Of a stretch of DNA of 64,000 nucleotides, positions 11,785 to 25,240 are shown in pieces. Both the position numbers and the translations under genes were made by a program. Each line of letters starts with the position of its first letter. The stretch's first letter is position 1. A model generated the notes under the pieces. The model worked only from the letters and a program-made list of their open reading frames with translations. It did not search any database and was not told where the DNA came from. The stretch lies in contig CM017559.1 of the NCBI GenBank assembly GCA_007844125.1, positions 34,324,812 through 34,388,811 of the forward strand, given 5' to 3'. Source of the stretch: Sinonovacula constricta (taxonomy: Eukaryota > Mollusca > Bivalvia > Cardiida > Solecurtidae).

Positions 11785-12785
11785 AGACAAATCTTAAGTC
11801 TGCTTTTTTAACATTATCTTTAAAAAGGAAATAGAGTGAGAATCACAATTTTGACAAAAGAAACAATCAACTTATGATTGCTTTTTCTGCACGCGAGGCA
11901 TATTTATTTCACCAAGCTTTCTCATTGTCTTTTAACTGTCAACTTTTAAAACACGAAAATAGAGAGCACTGGTTTTGTCACAACGATGTCAAATCTGTAT
12001 ATTTTACAATTTCCTTTGCTTGAAAAATAAAAAGACATTATTTCGAATGTTGCTTCAATACTGAAAGTGATTTTTGCGTGTGCTTTTTTCTTTTTTCTTT
12101 GACCACTGTCTGCTAGCACTAAATAGAAAAAGGGCGTAATTGCATGTGTAAATTGCATTTAAATCTCATTCAAAATAAGTTCATAAAAATGCAAATGATT
12201 GAATGCCAATAGAAACAGGACCAGTCATAGAGTTTAAAATTACAAAAAAACAAACAAAAACAACGTTACCTGCGTGGCTTTTTTTCGGCCTTCGTTTTTC
12301 TTGTCAAAATTTGAAGCATAGTAAGCAACATCACACTTTTGATTAAAAATCAATCTTCTATAAAGACATGGTATAATCGATTTACTTTGTCGGTGCTTTT
12401 ATAGCAAATAAGTTATGACAGAAGGCGGCATATCCATAGAACAATTGACAATGCAAATAACCTTTCATAGATCGCAGCAGGCTTGTTTTCTCTTTTTGGT
12501 TAATATGCCCTAGTTACATTTGTAAGCGAAAGATCGATAAACACATACGTATGACAATTACTTTTAAATATCATATCTAGATATTTACTTTATACACCTC
12601 TCTTCTGCAACTTATTTAGCAAAAGTCTTTTTTAAGTTTTATACAGGGAGTGATATTTTTTACATATTTCATAACATAAGTTAAAGTGTCTCGATTGTTG
12701 AGACAAAACAGTTATTTATGGCTAATTTTCTTACCTATCAGCAAAATATCGCCATTTGAAATAAAAAATAACTCTAACTTTTTAA
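11785..12785. other. non-coding AT-rich stretch
   Basis: No exon, repeat family or structured element recognised. Confidence 0.35.
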
Positions 12786-12792
12786 AAGGTAA

Positions 12793-12963
12793 TACGACAA
12801 AGTCCTATGAGCATTGCAGCCTATACCAAAATTTGAAAAGGCGTATGATATTCACATGCGAAATATAAAAGTGAGAAAGTGATAATTCATTTAACAAAAA
12901 GTGCAGACCCAACAGTTTCCGCCATGGAACGGTCAGTCGGTAATATAGGTCGACTGGGGAAGC
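12793..12963 (+). repeat. dispersed repeat family C (copy 4)
   Basis: ACAAAGTCCTATGAGCATTG start; GGAACGGTCAGTCGG...CGACTGGGG hairpin end, with the stem retained although the loop has changed. Confidence 0.75.
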
Positions 12964-13321
12964 AATCCCTTTTATGAATAAACATGACTGATACGCTTCA
13001 TGTCAAACAAATTCGTTATGCAATTCGAATTATTTCTGGATATTAGGTTTTGACAAAAATTCAGTTTTGAACAGGAGATGTACACTGTTGTTTTTTCATT
13101 AGTTAAGTCAAAATTTGTTTAGAAAGAAGTTGTAGACACACTCCCGATTAATCAGCAATGTTGAACGCGTTGAATTTCCACTTTGAAGACAAGTTAATGG
13201 ACAGGCTATAAGGAGAATTTAAAAAAACAAACGCACATTTTATTACGACGATTTTAACCTGAAATCCAGATTATGCAAAAGATAAACGGAATCTGTGTTC
13301 TGAGTAAAATTTAATTTGTTT

Positions 13322-13395
13322 CAACTTGTGGCTGGCAAAACATGCCCTTTGCGGATTTCAACTCGTGGCTGGCAAAACATGCTATTTGCGGGAAG
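13322..13395. repeat. short tandem duplication, 37-bp unit
   Basis: CAACTTGTGGCTGGCAAAAC at 13,322 recurs with one change at 13,359. Confidence 0.8.
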
Positions 13396-13624
13396 GCAAC
13401 TTGTCGAAATTCAATTAAAACGATCTGATAAAAATGTAAACACGAATTTGCCATCTTTTATATGTATTTTAGTATTCGAGGTAATGAAACATACAGAATC
13501 CAATTTTGCTAAGCCTGCTGCATTTTATAATTGTTTATTGAAAATAGGTCATATAATTACGAACGCCAGCATCTGTAACATTCTTGATAAAGTGCTGAAC
13601 CTAAATAATAAATTCATTTGATAA

Positions 13625-13725
13625 AAGAAAAGAAAAAAAACAACACACAAACAAATAAAAACAAACACAGCAACAACAACAACAACAACAACAACAACAA
13701 CCAAACAACGACAAAAACGATAAAA
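13625..13725. repeat. A-rich / (CAA)n microsatellite
   Basis: A-rich run leading into about ten CAA units; read on the other strand it gives poly-Val or poly-Cys open frames that are artefacts. Confidence 0.85.
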
Positions 13726-14389
13726 ACTGAGCATCTTCCTTTTGCAGGAAAATTGATATGCGATTAATAAAATCAAAAGATACTTTAAACAAAACTAACC
13801 TGTTTGAACTTTTGGTTTCCACGCAGCGTTATTGTTTGAAAATTTCTATCATGCAGCTTTAAGTTTTGTATTGTCTAATTGTCATTTTTTCACTAGCTTC
13901 CTTATGAGCTCGTGAAGTGATACAAAGTAATGTTCCACTTTGGACTATATATATATATGGATATTTCCTTGTTATTTTTATTTTGATTATTTCCAAGATT
14001 ATTATATTTAAGTGCTGCAAGAAAACAATTTGCTGTTTTAAAAGATTATGCTTCATAAATATACGATATACGATATACATGTACATGTATCGTAAATCTA
14101 TTTATTCATGTACATTACTTGTATGAAATATAATAAAAGTTCTACAAGTCTCGTTATGACTGCTTTTTCAACCGAAAAGTATCTTCGATTCTTACACTTA
14201 ATAGGAAAAGAAGAAAAGGGTCTTATACATGTACTACAGATATTTAAATATGTGAACTACCACAAGCCAAAGACATGCACATGTTAATGTAGAAAATATC
14301 GCAAAGTCCAATTAGATTTTACATTAATGTAGCATAAATTGCTCATTAGTAATCGAAAATTAACCAAAACCTCATATGAACTAATTGAT

Positions 14390-15070
14390 TAATTAGATAT
14401 ACTGAAGGGAATGCAAATTCATACTGCTATGCAGATATCCATTTAGCCCTGTAGCATCTTGAGGATTTGTCCCCACCCCACCCCACGCCCGCCTACTTCC
14501 GTCTCTCCGCATCATCTAACTCGCTTAATGATGCGTCTAATAGTATTTAGTTGATAGAAGGATTCATCGTGCCATCTGATAGACGATAGAAGATCAGCCT
14601 AATGAACAAATGACAAGCTAGGTATACCATTAAAAGTCACGATCACAAAATGTCGTAAAGCAGTACAATTAGTTAAATGTTAAACATAATATTATTGATA
14701 GCAGTATATGCATTCTTTAAATTTATTCGTTTATGTAATTGTAAGCAATTTATGTTATTGCCAAAGGCAATTGCCTTAAATTGGAAAATTCATATTTATA
14801 TCGGTGGCTTAAACTAGAAACGTAGAGATCATAAACTATTGTTTGATTCATGAGCAATGTAACTGCATCAACTGTATCTCCTGCGCGATCTCCCAATTTT
14901 AACAACAATTACGCACATTATATTGTGATCATTGTTAGATGAGTAATGTGGAATAACTGTACGTAACCTGGCAACGCATTTGAAATAAATTAACCTTTGA
15001 TTGGTCGTTATTGCTTTAGAGAACATTTCAATCAGTGAACGCGTGTCTGGAAATGAAAACATTTCTTTCA
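14390..15070. repeat. old duplicated block J (sister of 8.0-8.8 kb)
   Basis: Two stretches match the 8-kb block in the same order: around 14,505-14,640 (CATCATCTAACTCGCTTAAT, TAATAGTATTTAGTTGA) and around 14,930-15,060 (TGGCAACGCATT, TTGATTGGTCGTTATT, GCGTGTCTG). It also resembles about 830-1030. The origin is probably an old dispersed element or segmental duplication. Confidence 0.5.
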
Positions 15071-15751
15071 CTGTTAGTTAATATATCATGGTAACACTAT
15101 TTTTGTTGCTACATGGTCCTATGTGTATGCAATGTCGCTTCTAAGTATATATTTTTAATTCTTTCCTAATGTAAATTCTGTTGGCGTCATTAACATTCGA
15201 CTAAGCGAGAAAAAGGAAGGCTGAATAAAAATGAGCAATTCGCATCTTAATATGAAAATGCATTTTGTAACAAAATGCAAAAAAAAACGATTTAAATAAC
15301 CATACGGTCTTAATGTATATATTGCATATATGTTTATACGTGTATATACATTATGTATAAATGAGGTCGGCTTCTTTATCTACAACATACCGTTGGAATT
15401 CATTCAAATATTAGACATATTTTGACATTGAAATGCATTGCCTGTCAGCTCATGAAAGTACAAAAGACTGATGAAAGAATGCACTTAGCATAATATGACC
15501 TCATTGTTTTATTATTTGTAATAAACGTATATTCGGACGGTTTGTTCTGGATTTACACCATTCTCGTTGGAGCAGGATATTGTCATAGCAGTTCAAATTA
15601 TAACACTGTCATAAACATGATCTGTTTAATCGACAACAGGCGCTACATGTAACGTACAGGGTCGTGCATATGATAAAGACAATTTCGTTAATCATTTGAT
15701 AGGCTCGCCGGTATCACTTGGCGGATTATCTTTTAAAACAATGATGAGATG

Positions 15752-15945
15752 GGCGCATGTGGCATAGTGGTAGAGTAATCGATTTATTATTCCTATGACG
15801 GGTGAAGGATAAAATGTGGAAGGGTCTTTAAGTTGACCCGTGGTGCGCCCGTGGTGCTTCCTAGAAATTTATCTTTATGTCCTCATCTACCAAAAACAGC
15901 TGGACGTCGCTATAATGATCATAAATGGTCTAAACAACAAAACAA
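15752..15945 (+). repeat. tRNA-derived SINE, family D (copy 1)
   Basis: tRNA-like head (GGCGCATGTGGCATAGTGGT at 15,751) and a tail AGCTGGACGTCGCTATAATG shared with copies near 34.4, 35.1 and 39.9 kb. Confidence 0.6.
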
Positions 15946-16039
15946 AACAAATTGCGGTTTTCAACAAACGAGTCTAAATGACCAGTACCATCTCGGAAAC
16001 GTGTTACATTTATTTCGAAAACTTTCAAAAAGACAATAA

Positions 16040-19000
16040 ACATTTTTATTAATGAAGTTATTTTTCCAATGTGCCATCTTCAAAAACCCATACTTTTGTG
16101 GTTCAGAAGGCAAATTATGAATAAAACAAATAGAAGGAAAATGAACGAAAACAACAGATGATACGCTTAAAGCAGTCGCTTTATAGATAATCTGCACCAA
16201 CGACTATATTAAGCAGATTAAAGATTTTTTCATTGATCCAACTTGAAAGTAATGATAAATGGTGTTTTTTTTTACGAAAACCTTCATAAACTGTGACTGA
16301 TGGACCTTGGAATATGATAAGCTACGTTACATAAATATTCAAATAAGCGTTGATAAAATATATTGCTTGTCTAATTAATTATGTTCATTAACATGTCATT
16401 GTTACATTTCAAAACAACGAAAACCCAAACAACGCTTCATTACATGTGCGATATGTGTCAACACATGTCTAGATCTTTGATTAAACGAATACGTCTCAAT
16501 ATTATCATTAAAGACATATTTAATTAAGTGAATATTGCGGGAAAGGATCGTGTTTTATTATTGGTAATTGAAGTACATTTAAACAACTTCACATGCTAAA
16601 CTCAGGTTTGAATACTTTTGTGGCAGCTATGATCTTTGAAGAATACTAATAAGGCGGGTGTTAACTGTTAAGATATTTAGAATTTTTAAAACTTTTGTTG
16701 CCAATTGATCGGCAGCATATTAAAAGTAGTACCCGGAGTTTAGACCAGATTATTTTCTCTCAAAGAACCAAAAAAGTTGCCTGAAAATATCTCACAAAAT
16801 GATGATTATTGATTTCATACATCTACATGTATGTGAGAAGTGAAGCATAACACATTACTCGTCATTAAAAATAAGTATTTCCTATCTAATCATCGCTGCG
16901 CAGTTAGTTATTTTTAAACTAAGAAAACCACGTGACTCGCAATTTACATAATCATTCAGGTAATCCGCCCTGACGTCTATGTCTGTTTTTAGCAGGAATC
17001 ACAATTTTGCAAATTTATAATTAAATAGCGAATAGGCATGTAGAGTGATTTAGTTTACGATTCTTTCTGTCCTACCATTTAGAGAGTGTTTTTAAGATAT
17101 TCTTTGTAAGACTTAAGTTTGACTTTTTGTAGTAGTAATTATGCCCCCATTCCCCCAATCCAGGTTTACGGTCATTTGACGACAAGCTGTCGACTACGAC
17201 CTTAAAAAGGATAATACCAAATGGTTCATGTCTATCGGTGTAAGGGCTCTTAGACACGAATTTCAGTGGGTTCGACTGTGCCGGTACTGTTTCCGTAATA
17301 TCGTCCCATTTTTAACTGATTTACAGGAAATCATATAAGGGTCAGATACCACAAAACAGGAAGAAAAGATTAAAACGCGATATCTTATTAAATTTGTATG
17401 TTAACCTGCTTTATGTACTAAATGATGTAAGTCCATTAAGACAAATAACCAATCAGTTAGTCGTAACATACCATGCGTTTACGTGCAAAAAGCCTAAAAT
17501 TCGATCACTTCTGCTTTTCTGTTTGAAACGACATTGTTTAATATAATGAGCTTAGTATTGTCATAGTATGATCTCTTTTTTTCCAAATTCGTAATTAATA
17601 TTAAAGTCGCCATTACTTTCTAATTTGCAGCTTACGTTGTTATTCGTGGAACGACGGTTCCAAGTCTAATTATGCGCAAAACATCATAATTCATAACAAC
17701 AATTTAACAACAATAATGTCATACACTCATACACATCTATATTTTTGTTATATATATATAATTATATGTGTGTGTGTTATATACAATCAAACAACGCTGT
17801 GTACACTGTGTATAATTATGCTTCTTTGTACCTTTGTCATACACTCACGGTTTAGTTGTTATTATATATACATATAATTATACATTATCTAAATTTTCAA
17901 TTAATTCAAACCAGAATTACGGAAGGCCTTCTTACTTTATTTTAATAGAATTCATGTAATGTCTATTAAATTAACATAATATCAATTACTACCTTAACAT
18001 AATTATGAAATATGTTAAATATCAAAAGCACACAATTACATTATTTGCTCTTCAGGAAATCCCTGTTATCATCATGTTTGTGTTAACTTTATTACGTATG
18101 ATGTTTAATTTATGTTCAAAGCAACCAAATACTTGTACTTGCACTCTGATGTAGGCGTGAATAGAAATTGTCAAAATAACAATAGGCATGAGTTATAAAC
18201 ACGATTTGTTTCGCCAATTGCTGTTCCATATATTACCCCTTTGAACCTAATTAAGGTACCAAAGTACTTTTCAGCAAGAAGACTGTGGAGATTGCTGTTT
18301 AGTGAGATGCTCCTTCCACCTGCGTTTGCAAACATTGGTTTTAATTGTGGTCATCTTCCGATAATTGAAGCGAATACAAATAATAAACAAGGCTACAGCA
18401 ACATACTAATTAAAGACCGGTTGAATGCTTTTTAAATGGAAAGGGTAGTCAATAATATTTATTTTTTAATATTGATTGCTTAATCTTCATCAAAATTGAC
18501 AGCATACTCAACCAATCCTGAAATTATTAAAATTAACAGTACCAAAATAAGGGCCCAATAATAATCATATAAATTTGCATAAATAACTATGCTAATAGGC
18601 CTGTCAAGAGGCTGTTGCTACTGTCGAATCTTCGATATTTTTGACAGAGAAAACCGCTGGCACTGCCATTGTTTTCACCAAACAATTTCCGAATTTCCGA
18701 ATAGAATACATGATAAACATACCTCACATGCACTGTTACAGCTTGTACAAAAGTACGTAGAAAAGTGCAACTATTTAACATAATTCAATATGTCAAAGAT
18801 TAAAAAAATATATGGAAAGATTAATGTATTTTTTTCTTTAAGGTTCAATTTCAATTAGTCACAATTGAATTTTATGGAACACCATTTACAATCTTAAAGC
18901 AAAAATAACACTTGATCTGTTTCATGTCTCCGTCACCTGATGCAGTATGAACATGTCTAGTGTTATATCATGAGCCATTCTCCACATAGGAGAGTCAATA

Positions 19001-20160
19001 ATGTTAGGGAACTTTATTGTCTGATCTTGCCGTCTGTGACAGTGTGCAGATCTCTCAAGGGTTGCTTGTTGAATAAAATCTTAAACAAATTTTAAATGTT
19101 TATTTTTAAGTGTTATTTTTCTCTTAAAAGGAAATTACACTATATTCTGTTTCTGGGCCGGATGTTTGTAGAGTGTCTAAAATGATTGTACTTTGATTGT
19201 TGAATATTCGTTTTTTTGTTGTTTTTTTTTGCTTGTAAATTCAGACTAAAAATTTAGGTTTATGATTATGACATGAAACTCAACCTTTACGTCACAGGTC
19301 ACGTGCCTTTCAGAACACATTAACCGCTTCCACCTTGTAGAAATCAAAGCGCTCAGAAGCCCTTTTTTGGGTTTTGCAAGTAAGGTTCTGTACGTGATTA
19401 CAGATGTACAAACAATGGTCAAGATTATTCTGTAGTAAATCAAATGTCCCTTTTCTTCTAGTAAATGAGTGATATTCATACGCAGCATTGTTCATCACAA
19501 AGCATTTCATGTAAATCTGAATTACAAAATATAATATACTTCCAGTTTAATTAATAATTGATGTTAACATTTGAAACATGCCTGGACACAGTTGACGCAT
19601 CTAGTCTCCTTAGACATACATATGTGTTCTGCATACGCACTACTTCTTCCCAGGCAGGAATAACTGACCGCGAGTAGCCAAGGTCATGTAGGGTCAATCT
19701 TGTGTGCTTCCGAAATCCAGCTTTCTCATAACTCTGCAGTACAGAAAGCGACACCGCCCCAAAGCACGTTTGAGGAGTGAGATTTGAATGATGTTATTTT
19801 TTTTAGTTTTATATTGTTTTCCACATATTCCAATATATGACATTTAATGAGACAGTCATAGCAAGGCTCTATTTGATATTAAACCATCCAATCGGTTGAA
19901 ACCATTGTTAACATTTTTATTGAGCCATTATTTTGATAAAACATTTAATCATTTACACTTAGTAGTATTTGTCAAAGGATAAATAAACTGTTAAAAAATT
20001 ATTTTAAGGAGCAAACAAAGGAAAAGGTTATATGAAAAAGGTAATAGTGAAGAAAAAATTTTATGTTAAAAATTATTCAGTATTTCATAAGTATTATAAG
20101 ATGTATTAAGGAATAATCTTAATATATTCTTACATCCTGGTATTACAACACATTATAAGT
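16040..20160. other. non-coding, AT-rich, with one possible coding relic
   Basis: No secure gene. 17,740-17,880 holds AT/TG-rich simple sequence. On the minus strand 19,246-19,790 shows two protein-like open stretches (for example SYEKAGFRKHTRLTLHDLGY and SFTRRKGTFDLLQNNLDHCL) with stops between them; I do not recognise them and leave them unassigned. Confidence 0.3.
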
Positions 20161-20302
20161 TATGATATGTTATTTAATATAATTGAAGAATTGTTGCTGT
20201 TTACGCAATTCACACAAATAAAGCAAAATATAGAAATGATATTATTTCAACCTCTTATGATAACAGGTTTACACTTTTCGATTTTTGTCATAGAGCCAGA
20301 AA

Positions 20303-20470
20303 CAATGCGCGAGGAATCTGGCCGAATGTCCAGCGATTTGTGCAATCAATGATATCGCGAATACCACAAATGAGTTTATCCTTCTTCTGATCACAGCATT
20401 TGGGGTCAATATGGAGAATCAATGATCGCTTTATTCCTCATTTCCACATCCAATTCATTCCATTTAAATT
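20303..20470. repeat. dispersed repeat family K (copy 1)
   Basis: Shares AATGTCCAGCGATTTGTGC, ATCAATGATATC and CACAAATGAGTT-type pieces with 22,203-22,375, and more weakly with 23,335-23,505. Copies 1 and 2 bracket the 75-bp satellite. Confidence 0.65.
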
Positions 20471-20561
20471 CTTAATTAAACGTTTCGTGATTCTTTACCA
20501 AATTCCCATATACAATATGAACAAAAAGTCGAAAACACGTGTTGTAGCTAAAGTGGTTAGA

Positions 20562-21622
20562 CTAGCGCCATGATGCTGTTTAAAGGCAGTGAATCACGTG
20601 ACAGAATCATGTTTCATGTAGCTGTCAGCTGAATGACTAGCGCCATGAAGCTGTTTAAAGGCAGTGAATCACGTGACAGAATCATGTTTCATGTAGCTGT
20701 CAGCTAAATGACTAGCGCCATGAAGCTGTTTAAAGGCAGTGAATCACGTGACAGAATCATGTTTCATGTAGCTGTCAGCTAAATGTCTAGCGCCATGAAG
20801 CTGTTTAAAGGCAGTGAATCACGTGACAGAATCATGTTTCATGTAGCTGTCAGCTAAATGTCTAGCGCCATGAAGCTGTTTAAAGGCAGTGAATCAAGTG
20901 ACATAATCATGTTTCATGTAGCTGTCAGCTGAATGTCTAGCGCCATGAAGCTGTTTAAAGGCAGTGAATCACGTGACAGAATCATGTTTCATGTAGCTGT
21001 CAGCTAAATGCCTAGCGCCATGAAGCTGTTTAAAGGCAGTGAATCACGTGACAGAATCATGTTTCATGTAGCTGTCAACTAAATGCCTAGCGCCATGAAG
21101 CTGTTTAAAGGCAGTGAATCACGTAACAGAATCATGTTTAATGTAGCTGTCAGCTAAATGCCTACCGCCATGAAGCTGTTTAAAGGCAGTGAATCACGTG
21201 ACAGAATCATGTTTCATGTAGCTGTCAGCTAAATGCCTAGCGCCATGAAGCTGTTTAAAGGCAGTGAATCACGTGACAGAATCATGTTTCATGTAGCTGT
21301 CAGCTAAATGCCTAGCGCCATGAAGCTGTTTAAAGGCAGTGAATCACGTGACAGAATCATGTTTCATGTAGCTGTCAGCTAAATGCCTAGCGCCATGAAG
21401 CTGTTTAAAGGCAGTGAATCAAGTGACAGAATCATGTTTCATGTAGCTGTCAGCTAAATGCCTAGCGCCATGAAGCTGTTTAAAGGCAGTGAATCAAGTG
21501 ACAGAATCATGTTTCATGTAGCTGTCAGCTAAATGCCTAGCGCCATGAAGCTGTTTAAAGGCAGTGAATCACGTGACAGAATCATGTTTCATGTAGCTGT
21601 CAGCTAAATGCCTAGCGCCATG
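20562..21622 (+). repeat. satellite array: 14 exact-length 75-bp units plus a partial unit
   Basis: Units start with CTAGCGCCATG at 20,562 and every 75 bp up to 21,612, where a partial unit ends the array; there is no length variation at all. Each unit includes GGCAGTGAATCACGTGACAG, so a TCACGTGA E-box (three units carry TCAAGTGA, one has CACGTA), and the odd palindrome AGCTGTCAGCT. The last base of the unit changes along the array from A (units 1-2) to T (3-5) to C (6-14), and near-identical units cluster at the right end, suggesting directional spread. The array has no open frame of note. Confidence 0.97.
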
Positions 21623-21624
21623 TT

Positions 21625-22200
21625 CTGTGTAATATCACATCACATGATTACATTTAACATAATAATGTATTAGACTAGTGTATCGTTTCTGACATTTACA
21701 CCTTTTTGCTCGTAATTTCAACTCCATAACGAGTTTTTGGTTTTTAATTTCGGGTTGTTTTTTTCGAGGCGAAGTACGACCAACACTATTTCAAGCTAGA
21801 TTGTTTGTACAGACTTTTTCTTTTGATTTTACTTTACTTGATTGTCACTTTTCATTCGATTTCATTTGTGTAGATTAAAGACGATTAAAATTTTATTATA
21901 ACATAAATATCCTATAAACCTATAATACATTAGTTACTGACATAATGATCAAGTCTAATACGTAGGAGAATACGAAAGTAACGCAGAGGAAAATGGATAG
22001 CAAGTACTGGAAGCAGTTAAGGAAGTATTTTTTAAAAACCTTTATTTTATATTTTTTAAAATATGGTCTCATAACAAAGGGCTAAAATTAAAAGGAATAA
22101 TGGTAATACAGCGAAGCCAATAAATACATACGCATTATATTCACCCCTTGAAAGTTTTTAGTTACACATCTTCATCAATCAGTGTTGCAGACGTACACCA
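21625..22200. other. non-coding, nothing recognised
   Basis: AT-rich sequence between the satellite and repeat K copy 2. Confidence 0.4.
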
Positions 22201-22202
22201 TA

Positions 22203-22375
22203 ATGCGGAGAAACTTGCCTAATGTCCAGCGATTTGTGCGATCAATGATATCACGACCGCTACAAATGAGTTGAGTCTTCCCTCGATCACCATATTTGAT
22301 GTCAATTTGGACAGTCCCTTTCCTCCCTCGATCCATCATTTCCGCTTTCACTTGTCAACATACCTCATTCTGCTT
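22203..22375. repeat. dispersed repeat family K (copy 2)
   Basis: See copy at 20,303 for shared motifs; here the block continues CACAAATGAGTT-like into CCATATTTGATGTCAATTTG. Confidence 0.65.
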
Positions 22376-22379
22376 CAAG

Positions 22380-23330
22380 ACGCCCAAATATATTGATTCT
22401 TGATGGCGCAGCATGCAGGACGTAAACTGTGTGCTTCCATGTTTCCGCATTGCCAACGTTACTGCAATATACAAATCTTAATACCTGTAAGTGTTAAAGC
22501 CTATAAATGATATCAATATGCAAGTTTTCATAAGAACTGTATGTTCTGATTACAGTAACGTGTGATGTAAATGCCATTAATGTTACACGTTGAAGCAAAA
22601 TATTTGAGATACTTATTCGGAATTTCCTGGAAACACATCCAAAAATGAAAGTCGTAGTTATAATAAGGAAAACATTGCAACACGGCATGTTGTTCAGGAC
22701 ATTTAAGATAAGAAAGAAAACAAGGTTTAGTTTATCAAAAGATTATAGTAAATTGCATCCATTTTAAATTCCTGCTAACTTCATCGCTTTCGAATTATCA
22801 TAAATACCGCATTTTCATAATTTGCAAGAGGCCTTGATTATTGTTCACTGATAACGCTAGGTACATGTACCGGTAGCGTCCTGATAATGAGATCATTATC
22901 TAATGTTAAAAACTTAAGAACCAGCCTCAAGCACCTATTTATTTGGATTTTAATAAATTTTGCACTTTGACTAATATTATCATCAGAATGACTTGTGACT
23001 AAGCGAAACGTTCTATCGCCTAGAGTCCATATTCGTCATATGACAAAAATTGCCGGACTTTTAAAAATATTTTAAAGCGGCCAGCTTTCAGTGGTATTGT
23101 AGTTTTCTCAAATTTAAATGTTGAATATTAACATCTACAAATCTACTAATATAAAGACGCAATCAAAAATAAACAACAACAACAACTAAAAAAACTACGT
23201 TGTCTTGCGACACCTTGTAATTATCTTTCAATTAAAATATTACCAAAGAGCAATTGGTTTTTTAAAAGTTCATATAATATTTTGCATTTTGACCATTTAC
23301 ATATAATCTTTACTATACGACAACACATCT
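22380..23330. other. non-coding, nothing recognised
   Basis: AT-rich; no exon-like splice-bounded open segment seen. Confidence 0.35.
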
Positions 23331-23334
23331 TAAA

Positions 23335-23505
23335 CCAATGTCAAACGTCCAGCAAATTTCACCAATCGTTACTCTAAGATATATGTTACAACTACCAGTG
23401 TTACAAATGAACAAATGAGTTAAACCTCGTTTTTTCTGAACACTTCGATGTCAATTCGTACAACTCTCTCGGTTCATTTCCTTTCTGGGATATTTCTCGC
23501 ATACT
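23335..23505. repeat. dispersed repeat family K (copy 3, diverged)
   Basis: AACGTCCAGCAAATTTCACC, GTTACAAATGA and TTCGATGTCAATTCGTACAA align with copies 1 and 2. Confidence 0.45.
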
Positions 23506-23519
23506 TAACGCACGCAAGT

Positions 23520-25240
23520 AAGATATTGGTATTTTAGAGGCGGCCTGGCGGTACATTTCTCTTCTATGCTGAACGTTTGTCGGCCTCTCTAGAAAGAACT
23601 TGATGCGTGTATTAAAGTAGGTCGGTAACCGGTGGATGTTGAGTTTTAATATAAAGTTTGAATCTCAGTTTGAAAGCTTCGATTCTAGTACATGTATATC
23701 AATATTTTTATTATTTTTATTATCTTTTAGGGGATGGGGAGTGGGGGTGGGTAATATTCGTATTTACAACTGAAACACACCATATATCTAAAATGCGTTG
23801 CACACTACCTCAGGCTTCATGTGAGATATGTATGTTTAACTCTAAATTTTAATGCAATACTACAGCTTAATTGTGTCGAAAAACTGGACCATAAATTTGC
23901 CTTATAAATGAAAATAATTACACAGTCTTGACGGATCTAAATACATTACTGCGTAGAATAGTTTTTTTTTTCCATTTTTAAATAGAATTCCAACAGTCGG
24001 TTATTGTGACACGTTCACAAAACGATGAAATTATGTGTGGTGATCACTCTGTTTATTTTAAAAAGAAGACAGGCACGTCGCAAAGAACAAGCACATATAA
24101 GACAAATGACTTACAAATGAGTAAACTTAAACAAACACACCAATTAGAACTAAATTTACGACGATGTGAAATGGCAGTCCCCAATCTTGCCAATACCGCT
24201 GGCAACCGCAATTATTTTTTGACAACTTTCTGTCAGCTCATATCTGTTTTAAATAGAAAATTTCTCTCCCACTTCCATTTGATATCACGCTGACATACTA
24301 TCCCATGCTTTATTGATTTAAACTTTGCGCACGCGCAGTGACCTAGTTCAATGTTGACATATTTGTTATTAACAATCCGATAGGGACAAAGACGCAGCAG
24401 TTGCATGGCCATTTAGAAGTAAATTAACACGAGTAAATATTTACATTTCAGAGCTAAATCGAGAAACAGAACAGAAAGGTGTGCTTTTATACGCCAATCA
24501 ATAATTAGATATGTGTTCTTGATATTATTAACTTTAATGTATGGCCTACATAGTACCAGTCTAACGGGTTTATATATACCTGCTTTTACTTTGTTTCGAA
24601 ATCTGCTTCAAAGTGCTCATTTTTTTCTTAATTTACTTTAATAATCTTTATGTTGAAAATGACATGTGTATGAATAAAGGTAGTATAACACACATATACC
24701 ACTCAAAGTTTGTTGAGGATCAACTTTCTTCTTAAGATATAGTATCACTATTTAATAGTATCACTATTTAATATTATCACTATATAAAATCTTGCTTACA
24801 ATAAACAGACAGGTATTCGGACCTCATATACGTGAATTGCAGTTATTGATTTGATATGTTCACTTTGCACGAGCAACATGTCGCCACAATTTATTAAAAG
24901 TTGAATACGTATAACATGTGATCCTTAGCAAATTTTGAACAGTATATTTCACATAACAATGGATCATTAGTTCTTGTGATTATGATACAAATGACATAGT
25001 TATACGTTAATCAATCAAGTAAATTGATAGAAAATATTTATTTCTTAATATAAAAATTATTTTTTTTCGCCATGGCGTTGTATTGTTTCAGATAATAAGA
25101 ATAACTATAATAAATATGCTAACGACTTTGATAATTCTGTCACCTCAGCTGCCGCAGCTGTTGATAACGAAGGCATTGATTTGTTCTTAGTGCTGATGAT
25201 AATTTTGGTAATAAACATGTGTTTCTTTTTATCATTTCAG
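23520..25240. other. non-coding lead-in to nAChR exon 3
   Basis: I looked here for exon 2 of the receptor (start of the ligand-binding domain) and found no convincing candidate. If the gene is intact, exons 1-2 must lie further upstream or be too diverged to see by eye. A short TATCACTATTTAATA triplication sits at 24,740-24,785. Confidence 0.4.

Noticed and set aside
19246..19790. Minus-strand gene
   Set aside because: Protein-like pieces but broken by stops, with no recognisable family or splice sites; left as an unassigned possible relic.
20562..21622. CRISPR-like regular array
   Set aside because: The whole 75-bp unit is repeated without unique spacers, and the DNA is eukaryotic; it is a satellite.
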